A DNA stretch of 6,298 bases from Rhodospirillales bacterium Alpha_05 (GCA_001603335.1 LUYR01000474.1:1-6298), one strand, 5' to 3'; positions 1 to 5,962 are shown, counted from the stretch's first letter. Notes: generated by a model from the letters alone, not told the origin. Program-made: numbers and translations.

Positions 1-174
1 AGCCGCCGCGAGCAATGCGCGCGCCGCCTCGGGGTGGAGGCAGACGTCGCCCGCCAGCGTGGTCTCGAGCGCCTTCAGGCGCGCTTCAAGCTTCGCGCGC
101 TCCGACCCGTCGTCGGCACGCGCGGCGCCGACGAGGCCAAGAACGCAGCAGGCCGTTGCAATCAGGCGTTTCAT
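1..174 (-). CDS. Exported protein of unknown function, N-terminal 58 residues (cut by left window edge)
   Basis: The minus strand reads open from an ATG at 174-172 to the window edge, exactly 58 codons without a stop. The translation starts MKRLIATACC, continues as a hydrophobic stretch and reaches an ARA|DD junction at residues 18-22. That is a typical Sec signal peptide with a likely cleavage after residue 20, so the product is probably periplasmic or exported. The mature part seen so far is charged and helical (about residues 23-40), then has one Cys at residue 45. The paired Cys at residues 9-10 lie in the hydrophobic core and are not followed by a lipobox, so I do not call it a lipoprotein. 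The ribosome-binding site is weak (a GGAA a few bases upstream). The stop of the next gene on the same strand is 84 bp upstream, so the two could be co-transcribed. I do not recognise the family from this fragment. Confidence 0.6.
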   Translation of the reverse strand, partial: MKRLIATACCVLGLVGAARADDGSERAKLEARLKALETTLAGDVCLHPEAARALLAAA

Positions 175-258
175 CCAGGGGTTCCACTGCCAAAGCGCGG
201 CCAGCGGCCGCCGCAGGGATGATAGCTCGCCCCGCGCCCGCTTCCAATGGAATTGGGA

Positions 259-696
259 TCAGGAAACGCTCACCGCCGCGTCGCGCATCGCCCGAAAAAT
301 TTCGGCCATGGGCATGATCCGCGCCGACAGGCTCTCCGCCACCCGCGAGGCATCCTCGGGCACGCCGAGCGCGAACAGGGTCTCCGAGGGCGCATAAACC
401 GTCAGCCCCAGCTCGTTCGCGATCTCGGCGGAAAAGATCAGCGCACGCGCCGAAACCGCGCCGGTGAGCACAATCGGTCCACCGGCGTCGCGGCTGTCTT
501 CCGGCCGTGCAACCGGCACCGGCCACGCACTCTCCGAACTCGCATCGCCGATCCGGCTCACCGGCCAGCCATGCGCACGCCAGTGCGCCAGCAAGGTTGC
601 GGTGTGATCCATCGCCACCGTCGAGGGAAGCGGCGGCGGCGGGCCGTCGGCACGCTCCCGCGCGGGGGTCATTACCAGAAGGGTCGGAAGAGTCAT
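259..696 (-). CDS. Isochorismatase-like (cysteine hydrolase fold) protein, probably catalytically inactive
   Basis: This is a 145-residue soluble protein with no signal peptide or membrane segment. A GGAGA about 7 nt upstream of the ATG at 696 supports the start. Three stretches resemble the isochorismatase/nicotinamidase family in the right order: a first beta strand (TLLVM, residues 5-9), a helix ending in an RAHGWPV turn (40-46), and an IVLTGAVSARAL strand-turn-helix (75-86) followed by NELGLTVYAPSE (94-105). In active members the first strand ends in a catalytic Asp and the turn carries a nucleophilic Cys. Here those places hold Thr10 and Ala85, and the segment that normally bears the catalytic Lys is largely missing, since the protein is shorter than the usual 180-220 residues. 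I therefore infer a degenerate, non-catalytic member. The family call rests on pattern matching by eye. An unrelated alpha/beta protein remains possible. The role is unknown. Confidence 0.55.
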   Translation of the reverse strand: MTLPTLLVMTPARERADGPPPPLPSTVAMDHTATLLAHWRAHGWPVSRIGDASSESAWPVPVARPEDSRDAGGPIVLTGAVSARALIFSAEIANELGLTVYAPSETLFALGVPEDASRVAESLSARIMPMAEIFRAMRDAAVSVS

Positions 697-755
697 GGCG
701 CGTCTCCGAAGAATGCTGCATCGGATATACGGATGACACCGGCGGATACTGGCGC

Positions 756-781
756 AAAAAAAAGATGCGGGCTCTGCCCGC
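756..781 (-). terminator. Rho-independent terminator of the GH4 gene
   Basis: Read on the minus strand, a GCGGGC stem with an AGA loop (781-767) is followed by ATC and then eight T residues (763-756). It stands downstream of the GH4 stop codon and just upstream of the next minus-strand gene, so it should separate those two transcription units. It is the outer hairpin of the palindromic element. Confidence 0.6.
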
Positions 782-917
782 GCCCGCCGGGGTCGCGGAC
801 CCCGGGCCCCACTTGTTTTTGCGCGTAGCGCGATTGAGCCATCACGCCGCGTGAAAATTGATAGCCGCTTCGCGGCGAAAACAAATGGGGTCGAGGGGAC
901 CGAGTCCCCTCGCGGGT

Positions 918-942
918 GCGGGCAGAGCCCGCGTGTTTTTTT
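918..942 (+). terminator. Plus-strand terminator facing the 3' end of the GH4 gene
   Basis: On the plus strand a GCGGGC-AGA-GCCCGC hairpin (918-932) is followed by GTG and seven T residues (936-942). The last two T residues fall in the complement of the GH4 stop codon. No plus-strand gene ends here, so it would mainly block antisense transcription from entering the GH4 gene, or it is simply the mirror half of the palindrome. Confidence 0.4.
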
Positions 943-2227
943 ACAGGCAAGGCCGGATGTATTCGGCGTTGATCTCCCAGAGTTCGTCGAGGATGGCCTT
1001 GGCGGCGGTGGTGGAGTTGATCACCGGGTCGAGGAGGAGGGCCTGGAGGGCGAGGTCCTTGGAGGCGTGGACGGCGGCTTCGACGGCCATCTGTTGGACG
1101 CCGGCCTGTTGGAGCAGGAGTTTGGCGCAGCCGTCGGGCAGGGGGCCGAGGTTGATCGGGTGGACGCCGGTGGCGTCGACCGAGAGCGGCACTTCCACGG
1201 CGAGTTCGGACGGCAGGTTGGGGATTGCGCCGCGATTGATGAGGACGCCGGACTCGATGAAGCGGTGGCGGTTGTGGAGGATCGCGCCCATCACCTCGAC
1301 GGCGCGTTCGCCCCAGGAGTGCTTGAACCAGTCTTCGGGTGTGGGAGTGGTGCCCGCCAGCACGCCGTCGATGAGTTCGCGGAAGCCGATCCGGCCCTTT
1401 TCGTCGCCTGCGAAGTCGAAGCCGTGTTCGCCGCCTTCCCAGCCGTAGGCGAGGTATTCGCCGGTGTGGTCGTCGGAGCAGGTGGGCCAGAAGCCGAAGG
1501 CGCGGAACAGGGTGCGCACCAGGGGGGTGAAGCTCGGGTCGTGCTTGGCTTCAAGCTCGCGCAAGCGCGGATAGAGGTCTTCGCCGGTGGTCTTGTCGCG
1601 GATTTCCTTGACCCACTGGAAGTGGTTGAGGCCATGGGCGGTGAGTTCGACTTCCGCTTCCGGGCGGCCGAGAATCTGGCAGATGAACCAGCGCGCGAGG
1701 AAGATGCCGTGGCAGAGGCCGAGCGCCTTGACCTTGGTGTACTTCGAGACGCCGAGGACGAGGCGGCTTTCCGGGTTGGAGAGGTTGATGAACTGGGCGT
1801 CGGGGCAGAGGTCTTCGATGTCGCGGGCGATGTCGAAGACCAGCGGCATGGTGCGGAGGGTGAAGAACAATCCGCCCGGCCCGCCGTTTTCACCGAGCGT
1901 ATGGCGGATGCCGTGCTTTTTCGGCACCGCGAAGTCGTGCTGCCAGAGGCGGTTGCGGTCGATCGCTGCGGCGTTGACGACGAAGCTGGCACCGTCGAGC
2001 GCGGCGCGGCGGTCGGTGGTGCGCTCCACCGTGATCCCGGCGTTGGCCTTGGCGAACAGGTGGGTGGCGAGGTCGGCCATGCGGTTGAGGGCTTCGACGT
2101 TGGTGTCGACCAGGGTGACGGTGCATCCGGCGAAGTCGGCTTCGGCGATCAGGTCTTGCAGCAGGCTGACGGTGAACGCGGCGCTGCCCGCGCCGATCAG
2201 GACGATCTTGGCTGTGGGTTGGCTCAT
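941..2227 (-). CDS. Glycoside hydrolase family 4 (NAD- and metal-dependent alpha-glycosidase type)
   Basis: This 428-residue cytoplasmic enzyme has the GH4 layout. Residues 7-18 (KIVLIGAGSAAF) form the Rossmann NAD-binding loop and Asp41 ends the second strand. GENGGPGG is at 112-119, NLSNPES at 148-154, CHG at 172-174 and GLNHFQW at 199-205. Cys172 and His202 match the divalent-metal (Mn2+) ligands of the family. A SDDHTGEYLAY segment (251-261) may hold the catalytic Tyr, and RGAIPNLP with VEVP follows at 332-347. GH4 enzymes cleave glycosides by transient oxidation at C3 and elimination, with NAD+ as cofactor. CHG, rather than the CDMP or CNxP found in phospho-glycosidases, points to an unphosphorylated substrate such as an alpha-galactoside, alpha-glucoside or uronide. 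I cannot choose among these. The length is close to the usual 430-480. A strong GAGGAGG lies 6 nt before the ATG. No sugar transporter is adjacent, so the substrate is not hinted at by context. Confidence 0.9.
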   Translation of the reverse strand: MSQPTAKIVLIGAGSAAFTVSLLQDLIAEADFAGCTVTLVDTNVEALNRMADLATHLFAKANAGITVERTTDRRAALDGASFVVNAAAIDRNRLWQHDFAVPKKHGIRHTLGENGGPGGLFFTLRTMPLVFDIARDIEDLCPDAQFINLSNPESRLVLGVSKYTKVKALGLCHGIFLARWFICQILGRPEAEVELTAHGLNHFQWVKEIRDKTTGEDLYPRLRELEAKHDPSFTPLVRTLFRAFGFWPTCSDDHTGEYLAYGWEGGEHGFDFAGDEKGRIGFRELIDGVLAGTTPTPEDWFKHSWGERAVEVMGAILHNRHRFIESGVLINRGAIPNLPSELAVEVPLSVDATGVHPINLGPLPDGCAKLLLQQAGVQQMAVEAAVHASKDLALQALLLDPVINSTTAAKAILDELWEINAEYIRPCL

Positions 2228-2249
2228 GGCTTACCTCCTCGACTTTCTT

Positions 2250-2280
2250 ATTGTATTCAATGAATGTACCCGGAATTTCA
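2250..2280 (-). promoter_or_regulatory. Possible GH4 promoter overlapped by a palindromic operator
   Basis: Upstream of the GH4 gene the minus strand has TACAAT (2255-2250), a fair -10 box, with only a weak A/T-rich -35 region around 2273-2280. The palindrome ATTCA-A-TGAAT (2255-2265, within GTATTCAATGAATGTAC at 2253-2269) overlaps the -10 region. That is the place where a repressor of the GntR or LacI type would act on a sugar gene. No regulator gene is present, so the assignment is inference. The site is A/T-rich in GC-rich surroundings. Confidence 0.35.
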
Positions 2281-3297
2281 CGCCGCCGCAGCAGTCCCCT
2301 TGCGTTTTCCGGCGGGCCAGCCAAAACTCGTCGGCACGTCAGCCCAAGGAGATCCGCCATAGCCCCCGCCAATTCCCGCACGTCGTTCGCTTCCGCCTGG
2401 ATCGGCGGCGCCCGTCGCCAGGCCCGCGCCCGTCCTCTCACCGCCATCGGCTTGGCCGTTTCGTCGGTTGCGGTGCTGGTACTGCTGGCGCAGAGCCTGA
2501 TTCACATCGCGGCGGGCAACGCGCCGGATTCGACCGTTTATGCGCTCGCGGGCGGGATGGCGGCGTTCGGCGCCACGGCGGCGGGGGCACTGCCGGTCCT
2601 GGTGATGCGCGGCCTGCCGCAGAAGCTCGAGGACACCATGCTCGGCTTCGCCGCCGGGATGATGCTGGCGGCTTCGGCGTTTTCGCTGATCCTTCCCGGT
2701 CTCGACGCGGCGGCGGACCTCACCGGCACCAAGCTCGCGGCGGCGGGCGTGGTGGTGCTGGGCATGGGGCTCGGCGTGTTGCTGATGCTCGGGCTGGAGC
2801 AGTTCACGCCGCACGAGCACGAGGCGATCGGCCCGATGGGGCCGGGCTACGAGCGCCTCGGCCGGGTTTGGCTGTTCGTCTTCGCCATCGTGCTGCACAA
2901 CCTGCCCGAAGGCATGGCGATCGGCGTCGGCTTCTCCAACTCCGACATGGCGGTGGGAATTCCGCTCACCACCGCGATCGCGATCCAGGACTTCCCCGAG
3001 GGGCTGGCGGTGGCGCTGGCGATGCGCACCGCCGGGTTCTCGGTGTGGACGGCGGTGTTTGCCGGGATCGGCAGTGGCTTCGTCGAGCCGATCGGCGCGA
3101 TCCTCGGCGTCGGACTGTCGAGCGGCTTCGCCATCGCCTATCCGATCGGCCTGGGGCTGGCGGCGGGGGCGATGCTTTTCGTGGTTTCCCACGAGGTGAT
3201 CCCCGAAACCCATCGCAACGGGCACCAGACTCCGGCGACGATCGGGTTGATGGGTGGGTTCGCCCTGATGATGGTGCTCGACACCGTCCTCGGCTGA
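2260..3297 (+). CDS. ZIP-family divalent metal transporter (GufA-like)
   Basis: This inner-membrane transporter moves Zn2+ or other divalent metals into the cytoplasm in characterised ZIP proteins. Counting from the ATG at 2260 (345 residues), the diagnostic metal-site helices are HNLPEG at 213-218 and QDFPEG at 243-248. FVEPIGA (275-281) and SHEVIPETHRNGH (310-322) follow. There are about eight hydrophobic segments: roughly 62-84, 92-116, 127-148, 160-180, 203-226, 232-256, 261-288 and 292-313, with a last one near 327-345. A short His-bearing loop (TPHEH, 183-187) precedes the HNLPEG helix. The start is uncertain. The ATG used here, and a TTG at 2251, have no Shine-Dalgarno, and the first ~33 residues look like translated non-coding sequence. 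The only good ribosome-binding site precedes an in-frame ATA at 2359, which would give 313 residues. The gene diverges from the GH4 gene and is followed by a terminator, so it is probably monocistronic. Confidence 0.88.
   Translation: MNVPGISRRRSSPLAFSGGPAKTRRHVSPRRSAIAPANSRTSFASAWIGGARRQARARPLTAIGLAVSSVAVLVLLAQSLIHIAAGNAPDSTVYALAGGMAAFGATAAGALPVLVMRGLPQKLEDTMLGFAAGMMLAASAFSLILPGLDAAADLTGTKLAAAGVVVLGMGLGVLLMLGLEQFTPHEHEAIGPMGPGYERLGRVWLFVFAIVLHNLPEGMAIGVGFSNSDMAVGIPLTTAIAIQDFPEGLAVALAMRTAGFSVWTAVFAGIGSGFVEPIGAILGVGLSSGFAIAYPIGLGLAAGAMLFVVSHEVIPETHRNGHQTPATIGLMGGFALMMVLDTVLG
2346..2361 (+). promoter_or_regulatory. Shine-Dalgarno AAGGAG before an in-frame ATA codon of the ZIP gene
   Basis: AAGGAG at 2346-2351 is a full match to the anti-Shine-Dalgarno core and stands 7 nt before ATA at 2359-2361, which is in frame with the transporter. 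No ATG, GTG or TTG lies at a usable distance from it. It suggests either a rare AUA start or a G-to-A change of an original ATG. Confidence 0.5.
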
Positions 3298-3311
3298 TTT
3301 TTCTCCCTTTA

Positions 3312-3340
3312 CGCGCATCGGCGCGAGTTTTTCGCGCTTT
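3312..3340 (+). terminator. Terminator of the ZIP transporter gene
   Basis: Just after the transporter stop, CGCGC-ATCG-GCGCG (3312-3325) is followed by AG and five T residues (3328-3332). The same GCGCGA strand (3321-3326) can instead pair with TCGCGC (3332-3337), which is followed by TTT. Either fold is a short rho-independent terminator. The T-runs are brief, so its efficiency is uncertain. Confidence 0.5.
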
Positions 3341-3611
3341 GACGGGAATGCCGTCGATAAACCCGGGCCGACGGACGCGGCCTGGGCGACGGAGGGCTAT
3401 GCCTTCTTCCGCCACGGAATTTCCAGCTCCGTCGTTTGGTCCGTCAGGCGGAAACCCCTTTCCCGTATCTTGCGCCTTTTGAATATTTGGGGCTTTTGGG
3501 GTGCGAAGCCAAGGTCGGTGGGGTGTTGGCCAAGTGTCGGACCCGTAACGAAGGCAATGCGCAGAAATTCGTCATTCTCCCCCATGACGGGTCTTTACTC
3601 ACCCGGAAGTG
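3341..3611. other. Non-coding region with several inverted repeats
   Basis: This part of the gap between the ZIP gene and the secretion operon carries no convincing gene. Its AT content rises from about 3420 onward. It holds GACGG/CCGTC (3341-3355) and a nested inverted repeat at 3407-3453, in which TTCCGCC plus ACGGA pairs with TCCGT-CA-GGCGGAA across a 21-nt loop. It also holds GACCCGT/ACGGGTC (3540-3546 with 3587-3593) and CGGGT/ACCCG (3588-3605). The last two are mutually exclusive because they share the same strand. A 62-codon open frame on the minus strand (3585-3397) has no ribosome-binding site and no recognisable motif, so I do not call it a gene. Confidence 0.5.
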
Positions 3612-3626
3612 TTAAGCGTGAGTTAA
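3612..3626 (+). promoter_or_regulatory. CtrA-type binding box upstream of the type I secretion operon
   Basis: TTAA at 3612-3615 and TTAA at 3623-3626 are separated by exactly 7 nt (GCGTGAG), matching the full CtrA box TTAA-N7-TTAA of alphaproteobacteria. It lies 90 nt before the TolC-like start, in the only gap upstream of the operon. An A/T-rich TACTAAAAAT follows at 3629-3638 and may belong to the promoter, though I cannot fix a -35/-10 pair. In non-Caulobacter members of the class CtrA mostly controls motility and surface functions, which would fit a secretion system. The site matches the consensus; binding is inferred. Confidence 0.6.
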
Positions 3627-3716
3627 GGTACTAAAAATCCACTGGAAAGCCAGAATTCGCCATGGTATGCGGGGGGAAGCACTGGAAGAAGCATTCCTGG
3701 GGAAGGGGTTGCCTTG

Positions 3717-5219
3717 ATGATTGGACGCGGTGCAACGCGGGTGATCCCGTCCCTTGCGCTCGCGCTGGCGATCGGCGCGGGACACGCGAATGCACAAACG
3801 GCGCAAACCGTCGCTGTGCCGGAGAAGGCGGGGGTGACGAGCGGGCGCGGGGAAAACCGCGCCGCGCTGCTGCGCGGTCTGCTTCAGGGCGAGAGCGAAG
3901 TCCCGATTGCGGTGGCGGGCGCCGAGACGCCGGACACGGTCGAAACCGTCGGCCTCGCCGAGGCGGTGGCGCTGGCGATGAAGTCCAACTACGAAGTCCT
4001 CGCCGCCGACGCCAAGAAGTCCGGCACCGAATGGGACGTCGTGGCGTCGTACGGCCAGTACGCGCCCCAGGTCAACTTCACCTACGCCACCGGCACCGAG
4101 CGCAGTTCCCCGGCGTCGTACAACGATTCCATCGGCAACCGCGTCACCGACGACACCCATCATCGCCGCGACCGGGTGTGGAAGATCCAGCAGCCGCTGG
4201 TCGACGTTGCGATCATTACCGACATCCTTCAGCGCCGCACCACCGACGACGTCGCCGCCGCCGAGCGCGTCGGCGTGCGCGAGCGGGTGGCGCTCGACAC
4301 CGTGAACAGCTTCCTCAAGCTGATCCAGGGGGTGCTGACGGTGCGCTACGCCGAGCGCTACAAGGCGTCGCTCGACAGCTTGCAGGACCGGATGTCGGCC
4401 CGTGTCGAGGGAGGCGGCGCCTCGCGCGCCGACCTCGAACGGGTGCGCTCGCGCGCGATCACCGCCGATTCCGCGATTATTTCGTCGCGCTCCGAGCTCG
4501 AGGCGGCGCAGATCGAGTTCCGCCGTCTCGCCGGGGTGTTGCCGCTCAAGCTGCGGATTCCCGAACACCTGATGCCCGACGTGCCCGACGCTCCCGGCGA
4601 GGCGCTGCGCCGCGCGCTGGCCGCAAACCCGGAGTATCTCGCCTCCGATCTCCAGTCCAACGTCACCCGGCTCGAAAGCGACAAGGCGTACGCCCGCGTG
4701 CTGCCCAAGCTCAGCTTCGAGGTCAGCCGCACCACCACCTACAACGCGGGCGGCTCGGCGAAGGGCAACCCGGTCGACGGCGGCCCGTGGCCCAACGAGA
4801 TCGAGAACATGGCGATGCTGGTGGCGACGTGGTCGTTCAACGGCGGCTCCGACGTGTTCCAGGGCATCGGCTACGGCGAGCGGGCGCGCGAGGCGCAGTA
4901 CAAGACCCTCGACCTCCGGCGTCGCATCGAGGAAAGCATGGCGAACAGCTACAACGCGCTCGCCGCCGCCGACAAACGGATTCAGGCGACGCGACAGGCG
5001 CTCGCCGCCAATTCCCTGGTCGCGACCAGCTTCGAGGAGCAATACCTCGCGGGCAGCCGCCAGCTCTTCGATCTTCTCGACGCCTATGAGCGGCTCTATT
5101 CGTCGCGCGTCGAGCTGATCCGCCTGATCACCGCCGAGGCGCAGGCGGCATTCCAGGTTCGCCGCCAGATGGGCGACATGGTCGGCGCCGTTCTCGGGAC
5201 CGGGGAGCCCCAGTCATGA
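3717..5219 (+). CDS. TolC-like outer-membrane channel of a type I secretion system
   Basis: This 500-residue outer-membrane efflux protein should trimerise into the beta-barrel and periplasmic alpha-tunnel that forms the exit duct. Residues 1-26 are a signal peptide: Arg residues, a LALALAIGAG core, and AxA-type cleavage after HANA. Two repeats of the OEP fold follow. The first runs from about 79 to 275, with LAEAVALAMKSNYEVLAA at 80-97, YAPQVNF at 115-121 and QQPLVD at 158-163. The second runs from about 295 to 490, with ALAANPEYLAS at 300-310, VLPKLSFE at 328-335, WSFNGG at 372-377 and DLLDAYERLYSSRVEL at 452-467. Long charged, Ala-rich helices lie between. The insertion at 26-75, before the first repeat, shows no motif I know. 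The start is the ATG at 3717 because GGAAGGGG lies about 8 nt upstream; a TTG at 3714 is the in-frame alternative. The stop overlaps the next start as ATGA, so translation is probably coupled. The HlyD-type gene downstream supports secretion rather than drug efflux. Confidence 0.9.
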   Translation: MIGRGATRVIPSLALALAIGAGHANAQTAQTVAVPEKAGVTSGRGENRAALLRGLLQGESEVPIAVAGAETPDTVETVGLAEAVALAMKSNYEVLAADAKKSGTEWDVVASYGQYAPQVNFTYATGTERSSPASYNDSIGNRVTDDTHHRRDRVWKIQQPLVDVAIITDILQRRTTDDVAAAERVGVRERVALDTVNSFLKLIQGVLTVRYAERYKASLDSLQDRMSARVEGGGASRADLERVRSRAITADSAIISSRSELEAAQIEFRRLAGVLPLKLRIPEHLMPDVPDAPGEALRRALAANPEYLASDLQSNVTRLESDKAYARVLPKLSFEVSRTTTYNAGGSAKGNPVDGGPWPNEIENMAMLVATWSFNGGSDVFQGIGYGERAREAQYKTLDLRRRIEESMANSYNALAAADKRIQATRQALAANSLVATSFEEQYLAGSRQLFDLLDAYERLYSSRVELIRLITAEAQAAFQVRRQMGDMVGAVLGTGEPQS

Positions 5220-5962
5220 GCGAGTACAAGGAACAGAATTACTGGCCGGGGTTCGTCGACGCGCTCAGCAACGTCGTGCTCACCCTGGTGTTCGTGTTGG
5301 TGGTGTTCGTCTTCGCCCTGGTGCTCTCCTCCGACAAGCTGCGCAAGCGCGCCTCCGAGCTTTCGGAATCGGTGAAGCAGGAGGAAGTCGCGCGGCAGGA
5401 GGCTCTGACCGAAAAGGAGAGCCTGAAGCAGGAGCAGCGCGAAGTCCTGGCGCAGTTGCAGGTGGCGCAGGACAAGGTGCGCGAGCTGGAAAAGACCGAA
5501 CTCCAGCTCAAGCGCGACCTCGCCCAGGCGCGCGCGCAGCACGACACCGAGGTGCGACCGGAGCCGCAGCCGAGCCTGGTCAAGGAGCGCACCGAGATCA
5601 AGGTGGTCGCGCCCGCGCCCGACCTGGTCAAGGGCGAGCCCGATCTGTCGCGCGAGAACGGCGCGATCGTCCTGCTCTTCCCGCGTAACGTCTTCCAGCT
5701 CGACGACAAGGCCAAAGAGGCGCTCGACAAGGTGCTGGACGGGCAGGGCGACAAGCTCAAGGGCGCGCTCTCTGCGGTGCTGTCGCTGACCGGGGCGGAG
5801 ACCTACACCGAAGCGCGGCGGCTCGCCTATTTCCGCGGCCTCGTGGTGCGCAACTACTTGATCGACAAGGGCCTCGGAGACGGTCGCACGATCCACGTGA
5901 TGATCGAAACCGGGAAGGAGAACCGCGATGGACGGGTCGAGATCCGTTTTCGTCACCCCTGA
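5216..5962 (+). CDS. MotB/OmpA-like inner-membrane protein of the type I secretion operon (SiiA-like role)
   Basis: This 248-residue protein has a short cytoplasmic N-terminus and a single membrane helix at about 16-38. Asp15 stands at its start (WPGFVDALSNVV), in the place of the proton-carrying Asp of MotB (Asp32 in E. coli). A charged coiled coil at about 39-110 (KQEEVARQEALTEKESL and onward), a Pro-rich linker (about 113-142) and a degenerate OmpA-like domain (about 148-246) follow. The latter shows RRLAYFRGLVVRNYLIDKGL at 201-220, resembling the LSxxRAxxVxxYL helix, and a final DGRVEIRF like NRRVEI. Arg207 matches the peptidoglycan-binding Arg; the GHTD Asp is not evident. I infer a stator-like subunit anchored in the cell wall. 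In Salmonella SPI-4, SiiA is such a protein and works with the MotA-like SiiB to aid adhesin export. No MotA-like partner is in the window. GGGGAG lies 8 nt before the ATG. A purely structural anchor is the alternative. Confidence 0.75.
   Translation: MSEYKEQNYWPGFVDALSNVVLTLVFVLVVFVFALVLSSDKLRKRASELSESVKQEEVARQEALTEKESLKQEQREVLAQLQVAQDKVRELEKTELQLKRDLAQARAQHDTEVRPEPQPSLVKERTEIKVVAPAPDLVKGEPDLSRENGAIVLLFPRNVFQLDDKAKEALDKVLDGQGDKLKGALSAVLSLTGAETYTEARRLAYFRGLVVRNYLIDKGLGDGRTIHVMIETGKENRDGRVEIRFRHP

Larger units (their letters stand above)
756..942. repeat. Large palindromic element made of seven triloop hairpins
   Basis: The gap between the GH4 gene and the isochorismatase-like gene is an imperfect overall palindrome centred near 849. 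Going inward from both sides it has: an A-run (756-763) facing a T-run (936-942); GCGGGC stems at 767-781 and 918-932, which are exact reverse complements; an 8-bp stem at 787-805 facing a 9-bp stem at 892-912; a CCCCA[C/T]TTGTTTT block (807-819) facing its complement (880-890); and small stems at 822-832 and 864-876. A CACG-CCG-CGTG hairpin (843-853) is at the centre. Each of the seven stems closes on a 3-nt loop. No plausible gene lies inside. I infer a BIME-like or paired-terminator element of a kind common in GC-rich alphaproteobacteria. Confidence 0.7.

Noticed and set aside
244..256. CCAAT/ATTGG hairpin after the isochorismatase-like gene as a terminator
   Set aside because: The stem is only 5 bp of mostly A/T pairs and no T-run follows on the minus strand.
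86..757. 223-codon minus-strand frame overlapping the isochorismatase-like gene
   Set aside because: It has no ribosome-binding site or motif. The frame at 696-259 has a Shine-Dalgarno and family resemblance.
851..2263. 470-codon open frame on the plus strand, antisense to the GH4 gene
   Set aside because: It is rich in Glu, Gly, Val and Ala with no recognisable domain, while the opposite strand encodes a clear GH4 enzyme. Long antisense frames are common in GC-rich DNA.
1587..3482. 631-codon plus-strand frame spanning the GH4 and ZIP regions
   Set aside because: It is Arg/Gly-rich and crosses two real genes on different strands, which is an out-of-frame artefact of high GC.
3397..3585. 62-codon minus-strand frame starting MGENDEFL
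   Set aside because: It has less biased composition than the other shadows, but no Shine-Dalgarno, no recognisable motif and overlap with the inverted repeats of this gap. Kept as non-coding.
3661..3680. Sigma-54 promoter (TGG-N10-GC pattern) before the TolC-like gene
   Set aside because: The sequence around TGGTATGC does not give the GG/GC pair at proper spacing with a TTGC-type -12 element.
3612..5042. 476-codon open frame on the minus strand opposite the TolC-like gene
   Set aside because: Its composition is that of a reverse-complement shadow (Arg, Gly, Ala, Val, His rich), and the plus strand encodes a well-supported TolC-like protein with signal peptide and two OEP repeats.
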